Source: Hormiphora californensis
Taxonomy: Eukaryota > Ctenophora > Tentaculata > Cydippida > Pleurobrachiidae
Direction: 5' to 3'
Assembly: GCA_020137815.1 (NCBI GenBank)
Contig: CM035354.1
Location: 3,321,342-3,385,341, forward strand
DNA: 64,000 nucleotides
Position numbers and translations under genes: made by a program. Under the pieces are notes generated by a model. It made no database searches. It saw only the letters and a program-made list of their open reading frames with translations, and had not been told where the DNA came from. Positions 15,901 to 37,561 of this stretch are shown here, piece after piece (within the stretch, counting starts at the first letter, position 1; each line of letters opens with the position of its first letter).

Positions 15901-18774
15901 AAGGTAAGGTAGCTGAGAGATGGAGTAAATGGGAGGTAGGGAAGCTGAGAGATGGAGTAAATGGGAGGTAGGGTAGCTGAGAGATGGAGTAAATGGGAGG
16001 TAGGGAAGTTGAGAGATGGAGTAAATGGGAGGTAGGGTAGCTGAGAGATGGAGTAAATGGGAGGTAGGGTAGCTGAAAGATGGAGTAGATGTAGCGGAGA
16101 GATGGAAACGATTATGGATAGGGATTCCCTACCCCTGATCGTTTCCATCTCTATGCTTCCCTAATAGGGTAGCTGAGAGATGGAGTAGATGAGGAGTAGG
16201 GTAGCTGAGAGATGGACTAGATTAGGGGTAGGGTAGCTGAAAGATGGAGTAGATGAGGAGTAGGGTAGCGGAGAGATGGAAACGATTATGGATAGGGATT
16301 CCCTACCCCTGATCGTTTCCATCTCTATGCTTCCCTAATAGGGAAGCTGAGAGATGGAGTAGATGAGGAGTAGGGTAGCTGAGAGATGGACTAGATAAGG
16401 GGTAGGGTAGCTGAAAGATGGAGTAGATGAGGGGTAGGGTAGCTGAAAGATGGAGTAGATGAGGGGTAAGGTAGCTGAGAGATCGAGTTGATGAGGGGTA
16501 GGATAGCTGAGAGATGGAGTAGATCAAGATCAAGAAATATTTGATTCGGCACCGACCCTCTCTCTACTCCTCGATGTTTCCCGCCATGTTCTGCAGCTGC
16601 TGTGTGAGAGTTGAACGCGAGCGCGTCAATAACATGACACGACATGCAACACGACATGCAACACGACATGCGAGATGCGAATTTCATTATTTTGAAGTTT
16701 TGTGGGGTTGCGATTTTTGTTTTAGGTCGGAGAGTGAAACGGCCGGTACAGTGGTAAACTAGATTAAAAACTGTACGCCTCATTAGACGGCGATTTTTCC
16801 TATCTTGTCTGGTTCCTGAGATATGGCCCCCTAAAGAGTTGGTGTCTCAAACTGCTGAATCGGGGTCACGCGAGGAAAATGGGCATCAGTTTGCGTGTAC
16901 TGCTCCGTTTTTCACGGGACTTGAACGAGGGTGACGGCAAGAGTCTCACCTATTACATGGTATCCTTACATTGTGTATTAAATCTAAAATGACTGAGCAG
17001 CATGCTTGTTAATGAACCTTGACGTGTTTGCTTGTCTCGCAAGCGCGCTCGCGACTAGCAAACACGACATGCAGTTCACACCCTGATATACAGTGCTTAG
17101 AATGAAATAAACTTCTCGTGTACATGCTTGAAAAAGCCCAGTATACACCATAACTTTATACTAGTTCATAACTTTACACCAGTTACATACACGCTAACAC
17201 AGACACACAGACAATAACAACGTAGTGCATGCTGCAAGGAGATTTTTGCTGCTTTTTGCTACACTTTTCCAACAACTCAGGAATTCATGATAGTAAGTTG
17301 CAAAACACAGGTTCAATATACATGACAAACCACGTGCTACAATGGGCCTGCTAATTGACACGTGCTACTTACCGGGTAGTTGAACAGGTACGGTTGGGGC
17401 TACCACAGCAACGGGCTGAAACATATTCAGGGTTAGTCTATCACAGTATACAGTATACACTAACAACTAACACTAGATAAACATGAACAGTATGCATTTC
17501 CGTTTGTCTGTGTGAAACTTGTCTTGAGTATAACATTTAACTCAATCTTTACCCCATACCATCTTTACTCTGTTTATCTTACCTGGTGGGTGCGAACACA
17601 GGGAGAGGGACTGCAGCAGGAGTAGATGCCCCAACTCAAATACAGGACGAACTGTGGGAAATAGATATTGACATCGTCAACCATCTTTTAAAACTAACCA
17701 ATACCGTGTTTATGAAGTTGAATAGGGTAAAGAAAGTTGAGAGAATATGTGAGATGACATAGATGTCATAATTTATTATTATTATTAGCACGCCCCGGAT
17801 AAGAAGTGATCTTGTAAAACTTGTTATACACCATTACCTCAAGAGCATAAAGTATGCAGATGTATGACTTGAAGGTGGTCCCCTGGAACGAAAAGGAGAA
17901 GATTATAGCGATCGGTATAAACAGGAATGCACTCAACATGGTCACCACAGCAAACATAATCGTCTGAAAGGATGTGTTTAAAGCGGCTAGAATTAGCTGT
18001 GTAGTGTAGCCAACATAGAAATCTGAACGACTTGAGAATTTAATAGTTATCATATGATGATGTGACAGTTACTATGGTAACTATGTGCAGTTGGTATGGT
18101 AACATACATCACAAGTGACGTCAAAGTTCTTACCATCGACCGAGATCTAGTCCAGAAAACAGAGAATCCCATTCCAGCTATCAGAAAGGCCTGGGTAGAA
18201 AAGTGTTGTTACGAAGGGGCTAGGTCCCGGCTAGGTTTAACAAGTTTCATGTTGACCCAGATTGACCCTTTCCTGCAACTGCTAACAGTTCGGAGAGGAC
18301 CGTCTTCTTGGGACAACAATGAAAAACTATCCCAATAAATCAGGATCCTACTGTGGAGCACGGACAGTGTTAAGCGACTCAACTAAAAATCTAACTAACC
18401 AGGAATGCGGTGCAAACGGGTTCTGCCATGAAGTGCTCATACACGCCATTGCCCCACCATTCCTCATCATTAACAACGGCCATCGTCATCTTTTCCATAT
18501 ACACACACCCCACTACCAACTGAGGTGGGTTATTATAATTAGTCTTATGATAAATGCCCCGGGGCCTGGCCCCTAAAAAATACTAAATTAGGGCATATAA
18601 TAAGGAAAAGGGCATAATTTTGGGAGGGATTATATTAGCTCAAACATTATTCAGCAAGATACTAGAAAACTTGGATACCTGGACAATCCCAACCAGAGCA
18701 GTTGCCGCACTTAGAAAGAGGTGAGTTCGAGCCTGGAGAGGGCCCATAAACGGTTTATGTGACGTGTCCGCCAT
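12917..18774 (-). CDS. CD20/MS4A-like four-transmembrane protein, copy B
   Basis: Seven exons: 18679-18774, 18400-18519, 18134-18190, 17838-17963, 17583-17651, 17373-17415 and 12917-12960. All junctions are GT-AG and keep frame. The product is about 184 residues: MADTSHKPFMG, TM1 (HLFLSAATALVGIVQLVVG), an extracellular loop, TM2 (FLIAGMGFSVFWTRSRSM), TM3 (FAVVTMLSAFLFIPIAII), TM4 (YICILYALEFVLYLSWGIY), then a Cys cluster and a short Pro-rich tail ending PPPAYTEA, a PPxY-type WW-domain ligand. The TM2 exon is 57 bp in both copies, which supports tandem duplication. The last exon lies on the far side of a 3.9 kb foldback element, so that element is intronic. I inferred the last exon from splice phase and motif. 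Function is unknown, possibly membrane trafficking or signalling. Confidence 0.75.
13738..14885 (+). repeat. 32 bp minisatellite array, left half of foldback element
   Basis: About 35 units begin CTCCATCTCTCAGC and vary mainly at TTCCCTACCTCCC versus TACCCTACCCCTC. Near 13909-13975 a palindromic spacer centred on TAGGGAATCCCTA interrupts the array. The unit is not a multiple of 3 and has no stop in any frame on this strand, which produces long artificial reading frames with a 32-residue period. I do not treat these as genes. Confidence 0.9.
14218..14293 (-). repeat. short dispersed GC-rich palindromic repeat, copy 1
   Basis: A stretch starting CTGTCTGGCGCCGCGACCC and ending GGCGCCGCCAGACAG interrupts the 32 bp array. 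The same sequence in opposite orientation occurs at 47657-47736, and a diverged copy occurs at 57195-57280. It can fold on itself through GTCTGGCG and CGCCAGAC. It carries no recognisable coding or tRNA promoter boxes. Confidence 0.7.
14910..16523 (-). repeat. 32 bp minisatellite array, right half of foldback element
   Basis: This is the same 32 bp unit as at 13738-14885 but inverted, about 1.6 kb against 1.15 kb on the left, so the halves have changed length independently. Palindromic spacers with centre TAGGGATTCCCTA recur near 15605-15675, 16095-16165 and 16270-16340, each flanked by GATGGAAACGAT and its complement. Blocks of array between spacers are near-identical, which suggests unequal exchange or gene conversion. 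Confidence 0.9.
17086..17372. other. intronic, nothing recognised
   Basis: Remainder of the last intron of CD20-like gene B between the foldback element and the sixth exon. No repeat or coding signal stands out. Confidence 0.4.
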
Positions 18775-19052
18775 TTTCCTACAAGAGGGATGAATGGAGA
18801 TCAGAAAAACAAGGGGGGATCGTAAAATGATGGGGGGGGGGGGGTAAATTGTTGATCGATTGATAGATCATAACATGGGTTTAGGCCAAGTAACGTTGGG
18901 AAATAAAACGCTGATTTCGACAAAAAGAAACACGATGAAGGGGTGGATAGACTTTTTTATAAATTACTAAGAAGTCAAATTAAAACACTTTAAAAACGTT
19001 TACAAATATTAAAACTTTTCCAAAGTTACCTACTCTCACACACTCGCTCACA

Positions 19053-22000
19053 CTAGGACCCATTGTTGACGAGAAGTCCCTGTAGCTTTGCAAGATCGTC
19101 CTGCCCAAAGCTCTTCATCAGATCGGGGTAGCCAGTCATAACAGCCGTCATGATTTGGGCAAGTTCAGCCCTGGCCTCATCTCCAACTTTCTTGTTGGAC
19201 AACTCCGCTGCAAAGATGGGAACGAGAGCGGGAAGGTGGGTGTTTAGTGCTCCTGCACCAAGGAGATATCTCAGGCACGAGTACACCGTCTCATTCTCCT
19301 CCATGTCCTCACGGAGTGGCAGCCACTGAACAAAGGCAGGGAGGAACGAGGGACAGGTTCACTGCATCCGGTTGGGTCTTAATCATCCTGGCAACATGCT
19401 CCGAGGACATTATCCATGGTTCGTCCGTCTCCGTTCTCCTTGAGAAGTGGTGCGAGGACCTCCAGGAATTTGGGGTACTGTCCAGCAAGAGCTGGTCCAC
19501 AAGCCTCAGCGAGGGCTCCAATACCAAAGACACAGTTGCTGACAACATCAGGGGAGGAATCTTTCATGCCCTTCAGGAAGTAGTTGAGTAGAGTCTCCGC
19601 AAATGGAGTTACAGCGGGGCCCGTCTTTTGGATCATCTCCGCAACAGTTCCACTTGCCCAGTTTTTCTTGCAGAGATTGTTCTTGGGGAGCAGCAGGGGC
19701 AGGAACATTTTGTAGAATGGTGCAAACTTGGCTCCTCCGATCGCAGTAGCCAGGGTGGGGAGAATGGATGCGGCGTAGTCAAGGAGGACAGTAGCCAGCT
19801 CACTCTCATCATCTACCTCTTCGCTGTACGTATCATCTTCCTCATCCTTCTGGCATGCAGTGGTACAACTCAGGACATCCTTCACAATCTCAATCAGCTC
19901 ATCTAGGAAGGCATCATTTCCACCCATCTCCGCTCCAATCTCCTTCAACATCTCGTTGAGTGACTCCAAGGCACCACACACCAACTCCCGCTCTTTATCA
20001 GTCTTGACGACCTCTAGGAGATGGGGTACAGAGACGGAGAGCATCTTGGGGAGCAGGGCTGATTCATCTTGATAGTTGTTCTTGTGGATTAGCTTGTGTA
20101 GGGCAATGGCAGTCTGGGAGAGGCACAGCATGGCACTCTTTCGAACTGGTGGCGAGGAGAAATCAGCCATTTTCAGGGCATAACTAAAGGATTCCTCGAT
20201 GAATGGCGCGAAAGCAGGTCCCATCATGATAGACAACTCAGCGAGCGAAGCGAGGGTGTCTGTTTTCTCCTCAAGATAACTGTTCTCCACAACAATCCCC
20301 TCGATGTTCTCATAATCACCCAGGACATGATCTCCATCCTCCTCTCCTTCCTCTTCTTCATCCTCACTCTCTCCCAGATCAAACCGGAGCAGGGAGCTAT
20401 CCTTGTAGGAGGTCGTCATACCCTCAGTACTATCGAGAGACTCAAACATCTTCTGGACAAGGGGCTCAATCACGTTCACAAGAACTTCTGGGTGGGTAGA
20501 TGAAATAGCGGCGAATAGTCCGTACAAGCACCTCTTTAGATCAGGATCTTCGGCGGTCTCAAGATTGGAGACTCCAAGCTGGACACATTCCTCAGCCATA
20601 CCCAGGAAGACTTCCTTGCCAACACTCCTAGCAAAGATACCAAGAGTATCGATGGCTTGGGTCTTCAGGGATAAGACTTCCTCGGAGTTAGGGGCCATCA
20701 GGTATACCTTCATGTGTTCCATGATCTGGGGGAGGAAGGGCACAATCTCCTGTTCAGCGGCACTTGTGACAGCACCGATGGCGCTGATGGCCATTTCCTT
20801 GGAGGAGTTGGAGCCTGTCCCGCTCAGGACAGAAACCAACTTCTCGATCAGACTGGGAAGGAAGGGCACAATTTTCTCTCCCATATTCTCACACAGGGAT
20901 TCCAGGGCGTAATAGGTTCGGGTGAGAGCTGAGTTCTCAGACCCCATGTCATGGGAAATCTTGGAGCAAAGAATGGGCAGAATTTCTCCGCTGTATTTGG
21001 AGATTTCTGGTTGCAAATGTTCCGCAAACTGTCCCAGGGCGTACAGGGCAGCATTCCTGACCTCATCAGATCCATCTTGGAGGCCACCGGCAGCCAATTT
21101 GAGACATTCCTGCAGGTGGTGCTCAACCAAGTATTCACCACATCCCTCCGCAATCACTGCCAGGGCAACAAGTCCTGCCTTTCGGTCAAGAGGCTCGCTG
21201 GAGCCAACACCGGGAAGAATGTAGGTTTGTAGAAGGGCTGGTACTAGTTTATCAGCCGGGAGATGCAGGGCAATGGTATCGAGAATAATACCCGCGTATT
21301 GGATTGGCGTTTCGGATTCCGTGTCCTCTGGCTCAGGGGTAGCTAGGAGTTTGAAGACGACACCCAACACCCGTTCCACCAGCTTCAACTTCTGGATGGT
21401 CTTCTTCTTGGCAGCAATCAGCCAATTCAGGAATGTCATGAACTTGACCCGTGTAGCATCCTCTAGGGCGGTACTTTGGGCAACTTCCAGGCAGAGCTCA
21501 GTTAGATCAGTCAGGTGGGGGACAATAACAGGGACCTCACATTCCAAGAGGTTCTCAAACAACTCCAGAGACTGACAAGCTTTGTCCTCGTCAGCAGATA
21601 GCAGGGTGTGGACTGCCTTGATAGAGGCGGGGAGGAGGGAAGCGAAGGGTTTAACATTTTCAGTTCCGATGAAAAGGACTAGTTTGCTCATGGCAATACA
21701 TGTCAGGTAGAGAACCTCAGGTGATGCAGATGACAATGTTCCCGCATAGAGCTGGAACAAAGCAGGGTAGTGAGGTTCCATCTCCATAGCAACAGCATCA
21801 CTGATAACTCCCATAACATAGAGTCCCAGTTGCTGGGTTGCCTCGTTCATGCAGGCCTCGGTAAGGAAGTTCAGTAGTTCAGGCCAACTCTCGAACTGGT
21901 GTTTAGCAATCACACTCACAACACCGGTAACCGAGTTCCTGACCTCCTTCGCTGGGCCCTGGGCAAGGACCGTGAGACAGGTCGTTTTAACACCACTTTG

Positions 22001-22228
22001 AAATCCCTCGTCAAGTTTGCTCCAGCATTTCTCCACCTTTTGTCGGAGAATTGTGGCGGCATACTGACGCACTGCAATGTTGTCACACCCAGTGAGGATC
22101 TCACACAAAGCGGGGATCACAGCAGGCTCCTTGATCACCTCTTTTAGTTTTGCTGTGGCTGCTGTGATGGCATTGCTGTCCGGGAGCAGCAGCTGGGCGA
22201 TTATCTCTTCGAGTTGAGCACGGGCCAT
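19053..22228 (-). CDS. IPO4: importin-4 (HEAT-repeat karyopherin), two frame breaks near 3' end
   Basis: Nuclear import receptor that binds RanGTP and carries cargo such as histones and ribosomal proteins. The first 940 codons are open without introns. The N-terminus (LEEIIAQLLLPDSNAI, then YAATILRQKVEKCW) is the importin-beta N-terminal domain, followed by HEAT repeats throughout and an acidic loop (ESEDEEEEGEEDGD) near residue 620, as in the IPO4/Kap123 family. The open frame ends prematurely, but homologous sequence continues in two other frames (VARMIKTQPDAV, then FLPAFVQWLPLREDMEENE) to a stop at 19053-19055. Removing one base near 19395 and one near 19350 would restore colinearity, giving about 1,060 residues, close to family length. 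The start ATG follows a 3' splice site by three bases, so the 5' UTR is probably spliced. Confidence 0.9.
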
Positions 22229-22887
22229 GTCCTGGGAAGCAAAATGGGGTTAGGAGTGCACTTGATTAAGATAAAACAAGCTAATTCAGTGATAGTAGCA
22301 TAGTGATAGAGCTTAAAAAACATAACTGATAAACTGCTCGCCGACTGTCAAACAAATTTGTGAAAACGGCCATCTTGGAAATTTGCTTCGGATCTTGAAC
22401 GAGTTCCCGAATTTAAAACGCCGAATCGCGTTGAACTGCGCGGCTCGTATTTTGCGCGTACTGTTTTGGGTTCGCGCGCTTATCTCGGAGTCAAGTGTGC
22501 TTGCGCCAACAGAGTTTGTTGTAACACATCGCGCGTTCCGAATATGCTCCTTTCAATTTGTGACACACAGGTGGCCACACTGTTGAGAGATTGTTGTGCT
22601 GTTATTGAATCTCGGAAATTGCGACTGAGTAGATCTAAACAACTTGATCTTGTTAGCAATAATAAAATAAGTTACTGTATAAATAAATTAACCAAAATAT
22701 AAGGAGGTTTCTTAGTTTTACACTCACAGCTTACAAAATAAATAGTAGCAACTAGCAGGAGAACAGGAGAGAAAATATAAAATATAATTAATCTGTTTGT
22801 TACATCGCGGTCTATACAATCCCGAATTAATCAGTTAATCACATGGTAGGACGTGTTTATCATAACTTATCTCTTTACACTATACAT
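22229..22887. other. intergenic between IPO4 and the PNPLA8-like gene
   Basis: Holds the IPO4 5' UTR intron and presumed promoter. No other gene or repeat is recognised. Confidence 0.4.
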
Positions 22888-33538
<10,651 letters not shown>

Positions 33539-33945
33539 CTGGAAAGAGGAGATGGGGATATGGGCAGAAATTAGGAAATCGCTAGAGTATGAAATCCCCA
33601 TGAAATCTGAGATTTACCAATCATTGTTAATCTATTTTACTGGAAATTATTGTTGGATACTCACCAACATCATTCCCCTTTTAGTTGTCCACCCCTCAGT
33701 CCTCTCTAGGGAGTTTTATCCCTTAACTTGCTATAAGATTGCTTCCAGCCTTTCTCCAAGCATGCAGCCCATTGATAACCTACAGTGGGCTTCTCAGGGT
33801 GTTATAATTTCAATGTCAAAAAACATTCATCGAGGACAATTGCAGTCCATGATAGTCTTCTAGTGCCTGGATACTAGGTATGGTATTATGAAGATTGTGA
33901 TAACTAATCCTAACTATCCCTTACTAGCCTCAGTCCACCCCCACC

Positions 33946-36776
33946 ATGACCAACACCACAACAGATGACGAGCACTTTGACAGTCTACCAACCTGGGAAC
34001 AACACATCATCGCGGGAATCCTGATCCTCTTTTTTGTTATGGGAATGCTCGGAAACAGCTCTATTCTGGCTGTTATTCGAAACTTTAAACCATCGGTAAG
34101 TTTTTATGATAACCAACCAAGGTCTCTCTTCTATCGAAAGGTCTCTCTTCTATCGAAATTCGAAAGGACTTTCCACCATTTACAAATAACTAATGCGGAA
34201 TGCCCTTTATGGATATTGGCTAATAATCCCTCCTCCCAATCAGCACCAGTTTCGGCCTGGTCGGTTGCTCTTGATATGGATGTTTGGGACGGACCTGGCA
34301 CTAACTGTCCTAATGGTCCTACCAGCCGTCCTAACCTCTGTCGGATGGAGTGGTGAGTGATCTGTTACCATGGTGTTAACTTGTTACCATGGTAACTATA
34401 ATACATCGTGTCCCATACCTACAAATTATACTACCTTTGACATGCGTGTACTTTCTAATTATTCTCATTTTTAGAAGGTAAATCTAAAGCAGTAGTAAGT
34501 TGTTTTTGAGTGGGCTACTTGATGAAGCACAGTTACAGCACCTGGCCACCTAAACTATGATAGCATATTTCTAAAAACAACTGCACACTATTTGTCGTTT
34601 AAACGTTCCCAGCTGAATCATTGTACTGGGGTCAAATAAATGTAAAATAGTAAAAAGCATTGCTTTAAAAAAACACCACGGCCCGCTTCATGGTTTCGAT
34701 TTCAGCAACATTTGATATTTAACATCCTTCACAAGAAGTTTCTCAAACGCCTCCCTAAAGAAAGCCCACAAATCCACGGCCACCTGCCGTCCCTTTTGTA
34801 AGACCAACATGTACTGGTCAACATCAAACTCTCCTGCACAGTCTGAGTAAATCATCTCTTTCTCGCTATTGTACACGAACACAAACTGACAGTCTCCCTT
34901 CTGTTCCTCCTCTGTTGTAGGGTCCCAGTGCCGCTCCTGGTCCTCTGCATTCCTAACACACGACACAGCTCCAAACATACCCTTCATGGGAACTCCAGCA
35001 TCCATTAGGGCGAGACAAAGGGCGTTCATGATAACAGCCAGGATGGAGCCATCATCATTTTCTATCTGTACTATCACCTGCAGAGAGAGAGAGAGAGTTT
35101 AGCAAAGATAACAGGAAGTGCACCTATTTTAGTGGACACAGGGAGTGGAGTTGGTTTGGTTTGGTTCTACTGCAACTCCATGCAGTGACAATTATAAATT
35201 ATTTCAACCTCTCTAATTTCTACTCTCTACTCTTGTTTCTACTACTCTTTCTTACCTCTATTCTACCTCTCTATTCTCTACCTACCTGAAAGGAAGTCCG
35301 GGGATGTGCCGCTGTCAGTATAACCTGCTCACAAACCCTCGTCACAGCCTGTTCTATCACCTTATCCACAGGGGTTCCATGTCCAGTAGCTCCTTTCACT
35401 GTCGTCTCGATCACTGCCTTCTCTGGATCCTCTCGGTTTACCCGTACATCAACTGGACCCCAAATGCCCACCAGTGCACTTGATTTACCCTGCCGGACCC
35501 GGGCTGAGCCATCGCATTTTGTCAGAAGGGATCTTTCACTGGAGAGCGGCCTTAGTTTTATCTTATCCGCTGACATAACTGGGCCTAACATGCTAGAAAT
35601 ATACGGAAGAAAGGGAGATTAGTAATTGGCACGGTGTTCCCACGATAATAACTGTAATAGAGCACACGGATATTATATTATCAGCTGTTTTTTCAAATTG
35701 TTGATATCCTGCCAGGTCCCGCTAGAAGGGCACACATGTGTTGTACGTGCGTTTGTTTGAAGTCCTACAACCGGATGTGTGTTTGCTATGTTTTCTATAT
35801 GCTGATAAGAGGAGAGAGAATACATAGAACAAGACTAACCAGTAAACCAGCCCTGAACTTTTCAGGTCTACCATCAGAATCGTTAGCGTGTACAGTATTC
35901 GGATACACAGAGACGGTTTTTGCAGCTTTGGAGAACCTAATTATGATGGTGATGAGTCTGGAACGAATATTCACAATCTACTTTCCACTCAGGTAGGAGC
36001 TTCTGTAAAATGATACAACTTATCAAGGACTTGATCCTCAACCCACAAGAAACATGCATGTGCCCTGGTGTACCTTTCAATCAAGGATTTTCTTTGATCC
36101 TCAACCCATAAAAACATGAGTGCCTCTCATGATACCCAGACTACATTATATCATTGTATATATTTGCATCTCGATCTAAAACCAATTTCCATCTATCGCA
36201 GGAAGATCCTGAATATGACTCGAACCATAGGCTGTTGTTTATTGTGTTTGATAGCATCTGTAGCCCTGGCAACCACCAACCTCCTTATCAACTCCTTCAC
36301 CTACAACCAAGACGCCCTGAGATGCCTTGCCTAACTACTACCCTGATGAGAAGATAGTGGAACTATTTATCATGACATTCAACTCTCCTATTTGTTCTCG
36401 TCCCCCTTATCAGTACTGTCGTTATCTACCTTCTAATTATACGGGTGGTGTTCAGAAGCAGTAGGTTCACTGCTGCCACCTCTCAGAACAGGCAGAGCAT
36501 GCAGGCCATTAAAACAACTTTAGTTGTAGTAGGTGTTTACCTAATTTCCGCATCTCCCTTTGTTCTCAGCCGACTTTATACGTTGGGGAACGCACACAAT
36601 GCTGCCACTACGATTCAGACTATTTCTCAACTGTGGTATACATGCTCAATACAGCGGTTAACCCTTATGTGACACTTTTTACCAACAAATCACTACAGCG
36701 CCACAGCCGTAACTTCTTTACCTCGAAACCGGAAGTTGTTACCACGGTTATCAGGAGGCAGAACCGTCAGGATTGA
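33946..36776 (+). CDS. rhodopsin-like (class A) GPCR with frame breaks in last exon
   Basis: Plasma-membrane receptor, ligand unknown. Exons: 33946-34095 (TM1, ILFFVMGMLGNSSILAVI), 34244-34352 (TM2, LLLIWMFGTDLALTVLMVL), 35866-35992 (TM3, ending in MSLERIFTIYFPLR) and 36202-36776. The last exon encodes TM4 (CCLLCLIASVALATTNLL), a loop Cys, TM5 (LFVLVPLISTVVIYLLII), TM6 (TTLVVVGVYLISASPFVLS) and TM7 with the NPxxY position as NPYVTLF. The ERI in place of DRY and the GN in TM1 are class A features. Reading through the last exon needs three frame changes, near 36327, 36380 and 36630. The gene is either a young pseudogene or affected by consensus indels. Intron 2 holds EXOSC5 on the other strand. 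Confidence 0.75.
34688..35591 (-). CDS. EXOSC5: exosome complex component RRP46
   Basis: RNase PH-like ring subunit of the nuclear and cytoplasmic RNA exosome, structural in animals. Two exons (35286-35591 and 34688-35077) join in frame. Family features: RPLSSERSLLTKCDGSARVRQG at the N-terminus, GIWGPVDVRVN, AHPRTSFQV, then DDGSILAVIMNALCLALMDA and GVPMKGMF. Length of about 230 residues fits the family. An alternative Met six codons in (MSADKIKLRP) is possible. The complete gene lies inside intron 2 (34353-35865) of the opposite-strand GPCR. Confidence 0.93.
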
Positions 36777-37561
36777 AGTCTCTGTCGAGAGTGATGACAC
36801 GAATAAGTACTCTGAACACTATATCCGTTGCAAATCATAAGGGGAAGAAGAAAAAGAATTCGTGGATACCGGGTGTGGGATTGAGAAATGCAGGGACAGC
36901 TAATTGAGGTTGAAGGAACAACAACTTTTGAGAATAATTCAGCCGAGACACAAGCTTAATAAAATGTCTGAGTTTTTAAAAAGCTGTTGCTAAAATAAAT
37001 GTATAATAAGTTATAAAAATTAAATATATTTCAGCCCAAATAACTTGAAATGTCTGTCATTGCTTTGGGTGTGAGTACAAAAGTAGAGTCTGCTGTTATA
37101 TCCTCGCTATGGACAATGCTCGGAAAGGTGGATGAGAAATAAGGAAACCTCGCCCGGTTTATCCCAAGAACGCTCTATAATCTCCCCGACCATCAGACTC
37201 TCCAGGAGCTCTGTTGACTGAGCGGGTGATAAAGACTGCGTGGTATCGGTTGTCTATTAGAGCCTTGGTAATCCCTGGGTAGTGGAAAATAGAGAGAATG
37301 ATCGACCGAAGGAAGGATCCGAGCCCTGGCATACTCATATCAGAATTGGCGGATCTCCAAGCTTTCGTGGCGAGCGGGAAGAATTTCTTGAAAATCAGCT
37401 CTCCATGACACTATCACTTGGTTTATCTGCTGTTTTAGTGGATGAAGTAGAAGCAGTTGATTCGTCCTTTTCACTGACCGACTGACTCCTGCCTCTTCTG
37501 CAACCCCTCATACTCACAGAATCAGTCAGCCATCGTTATTAGATAGTGTTTTCCGTACTTT
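36777..37561. other. intergenic between convergent GPCR and GTF3C1
   Basis: 3' flanks of both genes. No repeat or gene is recognised. Confidence 0.4.

Larger units (their letters stand above)
13174..17085. mobile_element. 3.9 kb foldback (FB-type) element with inverted tandem-repeat arrays
   Basis: Outer arms of about 560 bp (13174-13737 and 16524-17085) are essentially perfect reverse complements. They begin CAGGGTGTGAACTG and end with its complement, and are flanked by ATATA on both sides (possible 5 bp target duplication). Inside the arms lie arrays of a 32 bp unit in opposite orientation (13738-14885 and 14910-16523). The subterminal region carries a second inverted repeat (GTGTTTGCT...AGCAAACAC). 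Long unique ends plus internal inverted tandem repeats match the architecture of Drosophila Foldback-type elements. No transposase is encoded. It lies in the last intron of CD20-like gene B. Confidence 0.85.

Noticed and set aside
13738-16523. CRISPR array
   Set aside because: The spacers are not unique; the repeat units are contiguous and the setting is a eukaryotic intron.
13476-16783. Long Ser/Leu/Pro/Tyr-rich open frames across the foldback element, with a 32-residue period
   Set aside because: The 32 bp unit has no stop in any frame on the C-rich strand, so the frames are an automatic product of the repeat. The arm frames occur twice because the arms are inverted copies.
19247-22147. 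Plus-strand open frames opposite importin-4 (and opposite GTF3C1 at 37650-41362)
   Set aside because: They are shadows of strongly coding sequence on the minus strand.
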